From NCBI GenBank assembly GCA_964407285.1, contig CAYOVG010000076.1:1-21887 (forward strand): DNA of 21,887 bases, given 5' to 3'. The DNA is from CAYOVG01 sp964407285. Its GTDB lineage: Bacteria > Desulfobacterota > Syntrophobacteria > Syntrophobacterales > Syntrophobacteraceae. A program made the translations under genes and the position numbers. How positions within the stretch are numbered: the first letter of the stretch is position 1; each line of letters begins with the position of its first letter. Below are positions 13,698 to 21,573 of this stretch, in pieces. Under the pieces are notes generated by a model. That model was not told the origin of the DNA. It saw only the letters and a program-made list of their open reading frames with translations, and made no database searches.

Positions 13698-15845
13698 TTA
13701 CTGCAGATGGTTCTTTGCATCATTGGAGTCAAATTTCAGGTAACTCTGGATTTTATTGATGCTCTCAAAATCATCGGGCGGTACTCTTTGCTCGGCTATC
13801 TTGAGGAATGTTGTAGCGTCATAATGGCGTCCGGCAGCCCCTGCGGCAAGACCAAGGCGAATAATATCTTTGTAATCGGAGTTGGGATTGAATGGATTCA
13901 CAATCTTCAAGAGTGATTTGTATGCATCTTCGTATCGGTTAATATTTATGTAGGCATCGAATAAACTGGTGTATATTGGCCTAATGTTATTTGTTCCGTT
14001 CTTGCTTAGAGCTTTCTTGAGAAGAAGTAAAGCATCTTTATATTGATGCATTCCAATAAAAGATTGTGCCTTAAGTGTATATCCGAGGTAGAAGTTTGGA
14101 TGCTGTTCAATGATCTTATCTGCATACGGCAGGGCTTCTTCATAACATTCTAATCCATGAAGAATGAAGCATATTGCAGCATTAACCTTTCCATTGTCAG
14201 GATCTACTCTTCTAAGTGAAAGACATTCAGTAAGCATCTCCAACATCACTTGCCAGTTTGATCTATCATACTTAATTTCGTCGATCCGATAGGGATTAAT
14301 GTAGTTCAGCTTATGCTGCTCTGCAATATTTGGAAGCTGATTACTATCGACATATAGAACTTCATATTCATCAAAGCTAACTAATTGATAATTACTGTAA
14401 TTTAATATTATATCACGAAACTTAATATTGTTAATGGGAACACTTATATATGATGGCTTATACTTATCGTAGAATTTCGTGAATCCAATATCACTGCTAA
14501 CTGCATTAATATTAGATGTGTAATCAATTTCATCAAAAAGAGTAGTTATGAGATCCATGTGAATAGCATATGTATTTGGCAATATCCATTCAAGATAACC
14601 AGCGGTATTTGGGTTGTTAAGTACGGTTCCGCCAGTGTTAACGTAATTCAAGAACTTTGCATTCCCCACAGGAAGGTTGGCGCGGCTAAATGGATAATAA
14701 GCTCGATAGTTAAGTACATTAAAGGATAAATATATGAAAGGAATTATAAGGATAATAACTGATAAAATTGTGCTTACCATACTATGACATTTGAAGAAAC
14801 TGCTGTAATGCTTATCAATAACACTTGATGTATGCGAAAGTATAGGAATTGAGAGTATTACTAATTCATTTGAAAAACGGTCTCCTTTTGTAAAAAGGAT
14901 AATTCCACATACTAGCATTATTAGATGACTGATTCTTAATGTTTTGGTATATGCTCCAAAAATGAGTGCTATTGGGATAGCTAAGTATAGAATATTATTT
15001 AGTGAATGAGAGATATTGTCCAAAGGATAGAATGTAAATGTCAAGATGTTATTTAATGTAGTGTTTCGAAATTCTGATATATACATGTCCACATGTGAGT
15101 ACGCTTTGAAGGGATGAGGTATTAATTCAATTCCGTAAGGTGTGATGAGAATAGTATATAGGGCAGCTATCAATATATATCTATTTCTGGATTGTAAATT
15201 ACTTGGATACCCACGTAAGCTTAAGTATAACTCTTCTATCAGATATGATCCTAAAATAATAATCATTACAACATATTCAATCCCGTGAATATTGCACCAA
15301 AGTACACCTGCCAGTAATAATATCGGCACCATACTCTGCTTTTTTTCTATTGTGAAGATAAAGAAGATCGAAAATAAATAGGTAAACATATGTGGTCTTA
15401 AATTGAGATCACGTGGGATTAATGATAAAATACAAAGCATAGCTAGTACTGTTGTGGTTATGTTAAATTCATTATCTTTATTATAGAAACTGTGAAATAT
15501 GAAGTAAGTGGTTAAAATAAAAATGAAAGAACGTAATACAATAAGGCCGTAATAATCAAACAGTGAGTAAACGGTGTACACAATGACCTGGAAGAGCCAA
15601 AAATGATTTAGCCAGTATTTTGTAGGGACAATAAAAGAATAATAAGATGACTCAGATATCGATTTGTGTTCAAAGAAGAATCTCCCACCCTTAAGATGGT
15701 ACCAGAGATCTGTATCATATGCAACTATTGGAAGATAAAGGAAGGAAAATGTCAAAAGAAAGAAGAATACGTAAATTCCATATTGCCTAATTGTACTTGT
15801 GTTCTCTTCTGATAATAAGCTTAAAGGATATCTATTTATAGTCAT
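13698..15845 (-). CDS. GT-C-like polytopic membrane protein with TPR tail (putative pilin or surface glycosyltransferase)
   Basis: The 715-residue protein has about 10-13 hydrophobic helices between residues 22 and 375, a soluble domain (about 385-530) and a C-terminal helical region with TPR-like repeats (about 545-650, for example CYEEALPYADKIIEQHPNFYLGYTLKAQSF and QYKDALLLLKKAL). After the first helix comes YDTDLWYHLKGGRFF, with acidic residues Asp44 and Asp46. This is the D-x-D first-extracytoplasmic-loop pattern of GT-C transferases that use polyprenyl-phosphate sugars. I do not recognise a named family. It is directly downstream of a type IV pilin, as TfpW-type pilin glycosyltransferase genes are in Pseudomonas. 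Its codons are strikingly A+T-rich compared with all neighbours except the pilin, which suggests horizontal acquisition. Its ribosome binding site is weak. Confidence 0.7.
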   Translation of the reverse strand: MTINRYPLSLLSEENTSTIRQYGIYVFFFLLTFSFLYLPIVAYDTDLWYHLKGGRFFFEHKSISESSYYSFIVPTKYWLNHFWLFQVIVYTVYSLFDYYGLIVLRSFIFILTTYFIFHSFYNKDNEFNITTTVLAMLCILSLIPRDLNLRPHMFTYLFSIFFIFTIEKKQSMVPILLLAGVLWCNIHGIEYVVMIIILGSYLIEELYLSLRGYPSNLQSRNRYILIAALYTILITPYGIELIPHPFKAYSHVDMYISEFRNTTLNNILTFTFYPLDNISHSLNNILYLAIPIALIFGAYTKTLRISHLIMLVCGIILFTKGDRFSNELVILSIPILSHTSSVIDKHYSSFFKCHSMVSTILSVIILIIPFIYLSFNVLNYRAYYPFSRANLPVGNAKFLNYVNTGGTVLNNPNTAGYLEWILPNTYAIHMDLITTLFDEIDYTSNINAVSSDIGFTKFYDKYKPSYISVPINNIKFRDIILNYSNYQLVSFDEYEVLYVDSNQLPNIAEQHKLNYINPYRIDEIKYDRSNWQVMLEMLTECLSLRRVDPDNGKVNAAICFILHGLECYEEALPYADKIIEQHPNFYLGYTLKAQSFIGMHQYKDALLLLKKALSKNGTNNIRPIYTSLFDAYININRYEDAYKSLLKIVNPFNPNSDYKDIIRLGLAAGAAGRHYDATTFLKIAEQRVPPDDFESINKIQSYLKFDSNDAKNHLQ

Positions 15846-16099
15846 ATCTTATTTCATATTATTACTGTAAATTAGAGAATAACCGCTGACCAATTGTGTT
15901 TGCCCAAGGCTAATAATTGATCATCAAAAAAATCTAACCCTTTTCGGGCGTCGGAATCTAAAGCATGAAACCCGTTAGAATCAATGCATCTTTGGTTCTA
16001 ACGGGTTTCATATATTCACCACAAGACAGAAAACGACCCAAGGTACAATAATAGGCATTCACTCTTACCGGCAAATCAGAATGCAGTTACGATGTACTA
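15846..16099. other. Pilin to GT-C intergenic region
   Basis: This 254-base A+T-rich gap carries the long hairpin described separately and no credible gene. The part between hairpin and GT-C start presumably includes its promoter or read-through leader. I found no convincing -35/-10 pair. Confidence 0.5.
15965..16011. terminator. Strong hairpin downstream of the pilin gene
   Basis: Two perfectly complementary 16-base arms (15965-15980 and 15996-16011) flank a 15-base loop. The core is ACCCGTTAGAA paired with TTCTAACGGGT, flanked by AAA and TTT. It lies about 90 bases after the pilin stop and 120 before the GT-C start. There is no long T-run, but the A/T ends of the stem suit a terminator or 3' stabilising hairpin. 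That would allow high pilin expression with reduced read-through into the GT-C gene. Confidence 0.7.
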
Positions 16100-16483
16100 C
16101 TATGGCATAACCCAATTGCTATTGACAGCATTTATGCTTGTATTTTGTACCTTATCAACGCTAATGGTAACGTTGGTTCCATTACTACCAACGACAACGT
16201 TAAAGTCTGCTCCCACGTTGGCATTAACTGCTGCACTCACAGTTGAAGCAGTAACAGCAGCTGTGTTACCGCTATTTGCAAGAAGTTGACTGGCGTATAC
16301 AGCACTGCATCTGCCTTTGATTTCAGCAATTGCGCCCTGGGCTGCAGAAATCCGTGCTTGATCCTGCACATTTTGGTATCTTGGTATCGCGACAGCAGCA
16401 AGAATGCCAAGAATAACCAGTACTGCAATGATTTCTATCAGTGTGAAACCTCGTTGATCTCTAACTTTCTTACTCTTTTTCAT
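16100..16483 (-). CDS. Type IV pilin (prepilin, short PilA-like)
   Basis: The 127-residue prepilin has a basic leader MKKSKKVRDQRG. The prepilin-peptidase site is G12/F13 and the essential Glu is at mature position 5, in FTLIEIIAVLVILGILAAVAIPRYQNVQDQA, the conserved N-terminal helix of class IVa pilins. The mature protein is about 115 residues, short for a major pilin and similar to minor pilins or the short pilins of Geobacter. It has a single Cys (59), so the usual C-terminal disulphide loop is absent. The C-terminal half is rich in Thr, Ser, Asn and Val, with three N-x-S/T motifs (N101, N104, N114). AGGAG lies 7 bases before the start. A sigma-54 promoter candidate is upstream. Confidence 0.93.
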   Translation of the reverse strand: MKKSKKVRDQRGFTLIEIIAVLVILGILAAVAIPRYQNVQDQARISAAQGAIAEIKGRCSAVYASQLLANSGNTAAVTASTVSAAVNANVGADFNVVVGSNGTNVTISVDKVQNTSINAVNSNWVMP

Positions 16484-16806
16484 GGTAAGCTCCTAAACTT
16501 TAATTGGACTGGTAGTTAAAAGCATTGACGTAAGACCGTTCCTTTGCTGTAAAGACTATCATACTCTTGTTGGGTAATAACGATTATATTGGTATAAGCA
16601 TAAATTATGCCGATATTCGCACCTACTTCTCAAATAACACGCGGAGAGGAAATTCCTGTGGAGTGTTTTTTTGTCCTGCCGCCAATTGACAGAAAGAAAC
16701 ACATCATCACGGAATCCGGATATTCACCTTTGCGCAAACAATAACACCCTTATAGCTATAGCAGCAAACATTGTGTGCGGAAGGTCTACAAAGTTTGCAG
16801 CTCAAT
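16484..16806. other. Regulatory region upstream of the pilin
   Basis: This 323-base gap holds no gene. It contains the sigma-54-type promoter (16597-16613), about 170 bases of spacer that could loop, and the first of two 15-base palindromes at the distal end. An approximate inverted word TATAGCTATA (16751-16760) also lies in the spacer. Together these have the layout of an enhancer-dependent promoter. Confidence 0.6.
16597..16613 (-). promoter_or_regulatory. Candidate sigma-54 (-24/-12) promoter of the pilin gene
   Basis: On the minus strand the sequence reads TCGGCATAATTTATGCT. It has GG and GC exactly 10 bases apart and fits the YTGGCAYR-N4-TTGCW consensus at 11 of 13 defined positions. 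It lies 114 bases before the pilin ATG, implying a 5' leader of about 100 bases. The neighbouring sigma-54 activator gene and the paired palindromes about 175-210 bases upstream support it. Confidence 0.65.
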
Positions 16807-16821
16807 CTACAAACTTTGTAG
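16786..16821. promoter_or_regulatory. Paired palindromes, likely enhancer (UAS) for the sigma-54 activator
   Basis: CTACAAAcTTTGTAG (16807-16821) is a perfect 15-base palindrome. CTACAAAgTTTGCAG (16786-16800) is the same site with one mismatch. Their centres are 21 bases apart, two helical turns, as expected for cooperative binding of two activator dimers on one DNA face. They lie about 175-210 bases upstream of the candidate -24/-12 promoter. The second site overlaps the last codons and the stop of the activator gene itself. Confidence 0.7.
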
Positions 16822-18150
16822 ATCGCGGATCGAGGAGATATCGATCCCATGTTTCTTTACCCGATGCCAGAGGCTTCTCTGGTTTATTCCCAGCAAGCGG
16901 GCGGCTTTCACCTGCACTCCGTCTACCTGCTTCAAAGCTGCGATAAGCATGTCCTTTTCTATCTGGTTCAGCCGGTCGTCGATGGAAACGGCGGCGGCGC
17001 AAAGGTCGGATTGCTTCGGGAGAGGAACAACCGGCAAACCACCTCTCATATGGACCGGCAGATGCACCGGTTCGATAGTGTCTTCCGCTATGATGGCCAT
17101 CCTCTCGATCGTGTTTTGAAGTTCTCGTACATTCCCGGGCCATTCGTACGCGACGAGCAGGTCGAGGGCTTCCCGGGAAATCGGGACGGCCCTGGCCGTC
17201 CCGGCGAGAAAATGATCGGCAAGCGAGGGGATGTCCTCCTTTCTCTCCCTGAGTGGGGGTAGGTGGAGGGAGAAAACGTTCAACCGATAGTACAGGTCCT
17301 CCCTGAACTGCCCGTCATCCACCATCTTACGCAGGTCCTTGTTGGTGGATGCAATGATGCGCACATTCACCTTGACGGGCCGGTTGCCGCCCACGCGCTC
17401 GAATTCCCTTTCCTGCAGGACTCGAAGAAGCTTCGCCTGGGTGGAAAGCGGCATATCCGCGATCTCATCGAGGAGGATGGTCCCGCCGTCGGCGACCTCG
17501 AATTTGCCCTTCTTGAGGGAAACGGCCCCGGTGAATGCCCCCTTTTCATGGCCGAACAATTCGCTCTCTATAAGGCTCTCGGGTATGGCCACGCAGTTGA
17601 GCTTGACGAAAGGCTTGCCTTTGCGATTGCTGTGTTCGTAGATGGCCGTAGCGACGAGTTCCTTGCCCGTGCCGCTTTCGCCCGTGATGAGAATCGTGGA
17701 ATCGGTGGGAGCGGCCTTGACTATGACGCTGAACAGGGCGCGCATCGGCTTGCTCTGTCCGACAATGTCCGGAAACAGCTCTTCGGCTTCCACCTTGCTC
17801 AAGACCTTCGTCACATGATCGAAAACTTCGGTGAATCGCTGCAGGTCGTCTCCCGACCGTTGGGGCTTCATCAGATCGGGGTCGGGGCGCGAGAGGATGG
17901 GCATGGCTTCGGCCTGCCTGACGAACTCCTTTACCGGCTTCAGGACCGTCCATGCGACCAGTGAACCGCATCCGAAAGTGATCGATCCTATTGCAGCGCC
18001 CCACAACCACAGATGAAGAGCGGGGTTGGCGCCGGAAGCCAGACAGGAGGAAGTGATGAAGTAGGTCACGATCAACGACAGAACGGCGAGACCTGTAAAG
18101 ATGAAAGGAATCATTATGGAGATGCTTATGTGATATCTCGCCTTGATCAT
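16807..18150 (-). CDS. Membrane-anchored sigma-54-dependent transcriptional activator
   Basis: The 447-residue protein begins with two hydrophobic helices (about 12-34 and 48-70) separated by a short loop, then a HAMP-like linker (70-125). An AAA+ sigma-54 activation domain follows: Walker A GESGTGKE at 157-164, the sigma-54-contacting GAFTGA at 204-209, Walker B GGTILLDE at 222-229, and FREDLYYRLN with sensor/finger arginines at 282-291. A Fis-type HTH is at about 411-433 (VKAARLLGINQRSLWHRVKKHGI). There is no receiver, GAF or PAS domain, so input probably comes through the membrane segment. Most activators of this class are soluble, so the anchor is unusual. It lies between pilC and the pilin, the position of pilR-like regulators, and is probably autonomous of a histidine kinase. 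The ribosome binding site is weak. Confidence 0.93.
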   Translation of the reverse strand: MIKARYHISISIMIPFIFTGLAVLSLIVTYFITSSCLASGANPALHLWLWGAAIGSITFGCGSLVAWTVLKPVKEFVRQAEAMPILSRPDPDLMKPQRSGDDLQRFTEVFDHVTKVLSKVEAEELFPDIVGQSKPMRALFSVIVKAAPTDSTILITGESGTGKELVATAIYEHSNRKGKPFVKLNCVAIPESLIESELFGHEKGAFTGAVSLKKGKFEVADGGTILLDEIADMPLSTQAKLLRVLQEREFERVGGNRPVKVNVRIIASTNKDLRKMVDDGQFREDLYYRLNVFSLHLPPLRERKEDIPSLADHFLAGTARAVPISREALDLLVAYEWPGNVRELQNTIERMAIIAEDTIEPVHLPVHMRGGLPVVPLPKQSDLCAAAVSIDDRLNQIEKDMLIAALKQVDGVQVKAARLLGINQRSLWHRVKKHGIDISSIRDLQSL

Positions 18151-18220
18151 GGCATGATCCGATCGTTAACGGGTGATGGGAACGTATCCGTCTCATGCTT
18201 GAGAGCTACCGGCCCGGCCT
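18151..18220 (-). other. Short pilC-activator spacer
   Basis: Seventy bases separate the pilC stop from the activator start. I see no terminator, so the two genes are probably co-transcribed. Confidence 0.4.
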
Positions 18221-19453
18221 CTACATTCCCTTCGTCGCCATCTGCGTCAAATCCCACATGGGGAGGAAGATTGCAACGGCAAAAAAACCTACCACTCCGG
18301 CGAGACCCACGACGAGAATCGGGCCGAGCGCCTGGGAAAGGCCTCCCACGGCATAGGCCACCTCATCGTCGTAATGGGCGGAGACCTCCCGGAGCATCTC
18401 ATCCAGGTTCCCGGATTCCTCACCGATTGCAACCATGTTGATCACCATGGGGGTGAAGAACTTCGCCTTGCCGAGCGGAGCCGCAATGCCCCGGCCTTCC
18501 TCCACCCACTCCCTGATCTTATCGAATTCATGGGCGATGGCGGTATTCCCTATGGTGCCGGAGAGGATCTTGAGAGACTCCAGAACGGGCACGCCGCTCG
18601 ATTGCAGGATCGCAAAAATGCTGGCGAAACGCGACATCGCCGCCTTGATGAAAAGAGGGCCGATTATGGGCACCCGGAGGGCGACGGAATCCCGGACATA
18701 GCGCCCCTGTTTGGTCCGGACGTAGTTGAAGGCGGCCACTATGAATACAACGAGTCCTCCCAGGCAGATGTACCAGTAGTTATTCAGGAAGTCGTACATG
18801 CCCATACAGAGCAGCGTCGGCCATGGGAGTTGCAGACCCGCGCCCTTGAAAATCGTAACGAACTTGGGAATCACGAACGTGAGCAGGACGAAAAACGCAA
18901 TGCCCAGCGAAATCATGACCATCATCGGGTACTGCAGAGCAGACTTGATGTCGGACTTCACCTTGTTCTCGTGCTCGATGATATAGGTGAGCCTCGCCAG
19001 GATTTCAGGCACCGCGCCGCTGCTTTCGCCCGCCCGCAGCATGCTGCAGTACAGGCTGGAAAAGACGCTCGGGTGCTTACGGAAGCAGTCGTACAGGGTG
19101 CTGCCTTCCTTGATGTCCTGGGCCATCAGTGTGGCGATCTTTTTGAGCCGCGGGTTCTCCGTCTGGTTCTCCAGCACCTGGAGCAGAGTGAGGATGGGTA
19201 CTCCCGCCTTGAGGAGCGTGCGGAACTGCTTGGTAAACAAAATGAGGTCGGGAGGCTTGACGCTCGTCAACCTGTCCGTCCAGGAGAGCTTCACCTCCCC
19301 GGATGCGGTCCCGTTCTTGTCCGCGGTCACCTTGGAGGGAATGAAGCCTCGCGCCAGAAGCCTGGTCGACGCCGATTCGACGGTATCGGCGTCGATGACC
19401 CCCGTTACGGTGGCCCCGCTTTCGTTGATTGCTTCATAGCTGAATTTCGCCAT
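18221..19453 (-). CDS. pilC: Type IV pilus inner-membrane platform protein PilC (type II secretion F family)
   Basis: The 410-residue protein starts MAKFSYEAINESGATVTGVIDADTVESASTRLLARGF, the cytoplasmic start of PilC/GspF. Two T2SSF domains follow: ILFTKQFRTLLKAGVPILTLLQVLENQTENPRLKK to IPKFVTIF, and FASIFAILQSSGVPVLESLKILSGTIGNT to FLPMWDLTQMA. Each has its hydrophobic segments, and GE(E)SG motifs (MLRAGESSG, AIGEESGNL) occur in both. It anchors the PilB/PilT motor to the pilus base. A longer open frame begins at 19558, but the extra residues do not belong to the family, so 19453 is chosen. No pilB, pilT or pilQ is present nearby, so either this locus is a satellite or the motor genes are elsewhere. 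Confidence 0.95.
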   Translation of the reverse strand: MAKFSYEAINESGATVTGVIDADTVESASTRLLARGFIPSKVTADKNGTASGEVKLSWTDRLTSVKPPDLILFTKQFRTLLKAGVPILTLLQVLENQTENPRLKKIATLMAQDIKEGSTLYDCFRKHPSVFSSLYCSMLRAGESSGAVPEILARLTYIIEHENKVKSDIKSALQYPMMVMISLGIAFFVLLTFVIPKFVTIFKGAGLQLPWPTLLCMGMYDFLNNYWYICLGGLVVFIVAAFNYVRTKQGRYVRDSVALRVPIIGPLFIKAAMSRFASIFAILQSSGVPVLESLKILSGTIGNTAIAHEFDKIREWVEEGRGIAAPLGKAKFFTPMVINMVAIGEESGNLDEMLREVSAHYDDEVAYAVGGLSQALGPILVVGLAGVVGFFAVAIFLPMWDLTQMATKGM

Positions 19454-19870
19454 AGCTCTATTCTTGTGAATCAATGTTGGACGTTGAGTGTCTGCCGCTT
19501 TCCCGGTGTTTTGAAACCACGACAACATTCCTATACAGAATATGAGGGGGATAATCAATACCCATTCGGCGTGCGTTCCCTAATGTGGATGTTGGAAGGG
19601 CCGTGTGGAGGGCCGTTGACTGCCGGCGCGTCACCCGGTGAATATTTGTGAGCCGAAATGGACATTTCAGCTTGATTTCAGAAGCCGGAGCCATTAATAA
19701 TCATTTCAATCCAATTCACGATGAATGCTGGTGTAACAAGGACCATCGGTATCATGAATCGCCTTGATTGGGGACACTTCGTCCGGCCGCGGCTTGCGGC
19801 CTGATGCACGGCCGTTCCGTAGGAAAACGTTTCGAAAATGGACCGATGCCTGGAGGTGCGCAAGGGCATT
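19454..19870. other. Divergent intergenic region pilC / ykgJ-like gene
   Basis: This 417-base region lies between divergently read genes. It contains the candidate pilC promoter. No gene is supported. An ATTGGGGACACTT word (about 19766-19778), a motif I associate with transposon ends or repeats in related genomes, is present without any partner copy. I found no clear plus-strand promoter. Confidence 0.45.
19530..19558 (-). promoter_or_regulatory. Candidate sigma-70-type promoter for pilC
   Basis: On the minus strand TTGATT (19553-19558) and TATAGG (19530-19535) stand 17 bases apart, about 77 bases before the pilC start, in the divergent gap with the plus-strand genes. Four of six positions match in each hexamer. 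It would drive pilC and the activator gene. Confidence 0.35.
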
Positions 19871-20461
19871 ATGGATATTTCCGCAAAGAAGAAGGAACTT
19901 TTCAACCTGTACGACCGGTTCGAGGACGCCGCGCGTTCCTTTGCGGCGACGGCGGTGTGCCGGGCCGGGTGTGCGGATTGCTGCACGTCCGTTGGAGACG
20001 TGGACGGCACGACGCTCGAAGGCTTCCTGATTCTCCAGTTAATGAAGTCGCTGGGGGACAAGGAGCGCAAGGAACTCGGCAAAAGCCTCAAGGAGAACAG
20101 GCGGGAGCGCGAACGGTCGAAGTTCGCCCGTTGCGGCTTCCTGAAAAAAGACGACACCTGCTCCGTGTACGCCGTCCGGCCCTTCAGTTGCCGCAGGTTG
20201 TATTCGGTCAAACAATGCGGGGAATCGGGACCGGTCGTGCACCGGCGGATCTGGGAACTGGGCCGGGAGGTGGAGGCGGCTATCCTTGCCCTCGACGATA
20301 CCGGGTATTCCGGCCATCTGAGTTACATTCTGCAGTTGCTGGGGGACGCCAGGTTCAGCAAGATCTACCTGGACGGGGGCTTCTCCCCGGACGACATTCG
20401 CGACTTCGCCCTGAAGCACAACATCGTCGTCAATCGCTTTGCGGGGCAACCGCGCCGCTGA
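19871..20461 (+). CDS. YkgJ-family cysteine-cluster protein
   Basis: The 196-residue protein contains the family's Cys pattern: C30-x3-C34-x2-C37-C38, then C88, C97, C107 (RCGFLKKDDTCSVYAVRPFSCRR) and C116. The cluster is thought to bind zinc or an Fe-S centre. YkgJ (UPF0153) proteins have no firmly established role. The ATG at 19871, with AAGGG about 6 bases upstream, is preferred over an in-frame ATG at 19838, which has no ribosome binding site. It is followed by nagZ after 41 bases, probably as one transcript. Confidence 0.88.
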   Translation: MDISAKKKELFNLYDRFEDAARSFAATAVCRAGCADCCTSVGDVDGTTLEGFLILQLMKSLGDKERKELGKSLKENRRERERSKFARCGFLKKDDTCSVYAVRPFSCRRLYSVKQCGESGPVVHRRIWELGREVEAAILALDDTGYSGHLSYILQLLGDARFSKIYLDGGFSPDDIRDFALKHNIVVNRFAGQPRR

Positions 20462-20502
20462 GCCGTCACCGCGCGGATTCTACGATTGTGGAGTAATGCC
20501 TG

Positions 20503-21573
20503 ATGAATCATGCATGCAGGAGGGACGATCCGGGTATTCATCTCTGGGTCGGCTTCAACGGCGCCACCCTGGAGGAGGAATTGAAATTCCTCATCAGGGA
20601 ATACAGTATCGGAGGGGTTGTCCTGTTCAGAAGGAACGTTACGGGGCCGGAGCAGTTGCGTGAGTTGCTGCGGGAGATGCAGGCGGTTGCGGTCGAGACG
20701 CTCGGCCGCCCGCTGTGGGTTGCGATCGACCAGGAAGGAGGGCCGGTGCAGCGCCTCGCTCCCCCGTTCACGCAGATTCCGGCAGCCCGTGAAGTGGCCC
20801 GGCAGGGAGCGGAAGCAGTTTCCGACTGGGCCGCGAAGGTCGCCCGGGAGCTCTTCCGGACCGGCATCCAGGTGAATCTTGCCCCCGTCCTGGATGTGGC
20901 GCCGGAGGGAGAGTCACATTTCATGGAGAAGCGGTGCCTGAGCGAAGACCCGGAATGCGTGTCGTACTTGGGGCGGCTCTGGATCGAGGCGCTCCAGAAC
21001 AACGGCGTATGCGCCACTGCGAAGCACTTCCCCGGGTTGGGCGGGGCCGATCTCGATCCGCATCACTTCGCTCCCGTCATCCGCCGGCAGGGACCGGATG
21101 CCGTCTGGAAGGACATCCGGCCGTTCCATGACGCCATCCGGGCGGGAGTCCGTTGCGTCATGACGTCACACGCCCTCTACCAGGACCTGGACGCCGTGTG
21201 GCCCGCCACATTGTCTCCCGTGATCTGCCGGGAGTGGCTTCGGGACAGGCTGGGATTCAACGGGGTGCTTCTGAGCGACGATATGGACATGGCCGCGATC
21301 CGCGAGAATTACGGCTGGGAGACGGCCATACGGCAGGGCCTTCTGTCGAGCATCGACGTTTTCCTGGTTTGCCAGAATTCCGCCAATATCGGCCCTTTCT
21401 ATCGGGAGTTCACCGACAGCATCGCCCGTGACCCGGTCCTGGCGGCAGCGCGCGCGCAATCCCTGGAGCGCATGAACGGGTTCCTCAAATACCATAATTG
21501 CTTGGGGGAATGGGAGGGACGGGGGATGGTTGGGACGGGGGATGGTTGGGGCGGGGGATGGGTGAGTGGGTGA
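20503..21573 (+). CDS. nagZ: Glycoside hydrolase family 3 beta-N-acetylhexosaminidase (NagZ-like)
   Basis: The 356-residue protein has the single-domain GH3 barrel of NagZ, which releases GlcNAc from muropeptides in peptidoglycan recycling. AIDQEGGPVQRL is at 74-85 and NLAPVLDVAP around 125-134. The substrate-binding KHFPGLG is at 174-180, followed by the catalytic-loop histidines in DPHH (185-188). LLSDDMDMAAI (256-266) holds the nucleophile Asp. No signal peptide is present, consistent with a cytoplasmic enzyme. A GGAG lies 9 bases before the ATG. The last ~20 residues (from about GRGMVGTGDGWGG) are encoded by a tandem repeat and the stop falls in a second repeat, so the tail is probably not part of the ancestral protein. 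Confidence 0.93.
   Translation: MNHACRRDDPGIHLWVGFNGATLEEELKFLIREYSIGGVVLFRRNVTGPEQLRELLREMQAVAVETLGRPLWVAIDQEGGPVQRLAPPFTQIPAAREVARQGAEAVSDWAAKVARELFRTGIQVNLAPVLDVAPEGESHFMEKRCLSEDPECVSYLGRLWIEALQNNGVCATAKHFPGLGGADLDPHHFAPVIRRQGPDAVWKDIRPFHDAIRAGVRCVMTSHALYQDLDAVWPATLSPVICREWLRDRLGFNGVLLSDDMDMAAIRENYGWETAIRQGLLSSIDVFLVCQNSANIGPFYREFTDSIARDPVLAAARAQSLERMNGFLKYHNCLGEWEGRGMVGTGDGWGGGWVSG

Noticed and set aside
15965..16011. Transposon terminal inverted repeats
   Set aside because: The 16-base arms are only 15 bases apart with no gene between them, so a transcript hairpin is the better explanation.
18374..19651. 425-codon open frame on the plus strand
   Set aside because: It is antisense to pilC and has no recognisable domain.
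19766..19778. Transposon-end word ATTGGGGACACTT
   Set aside because: Only one copy was seen, with no inverted partner and no transposase nearby.
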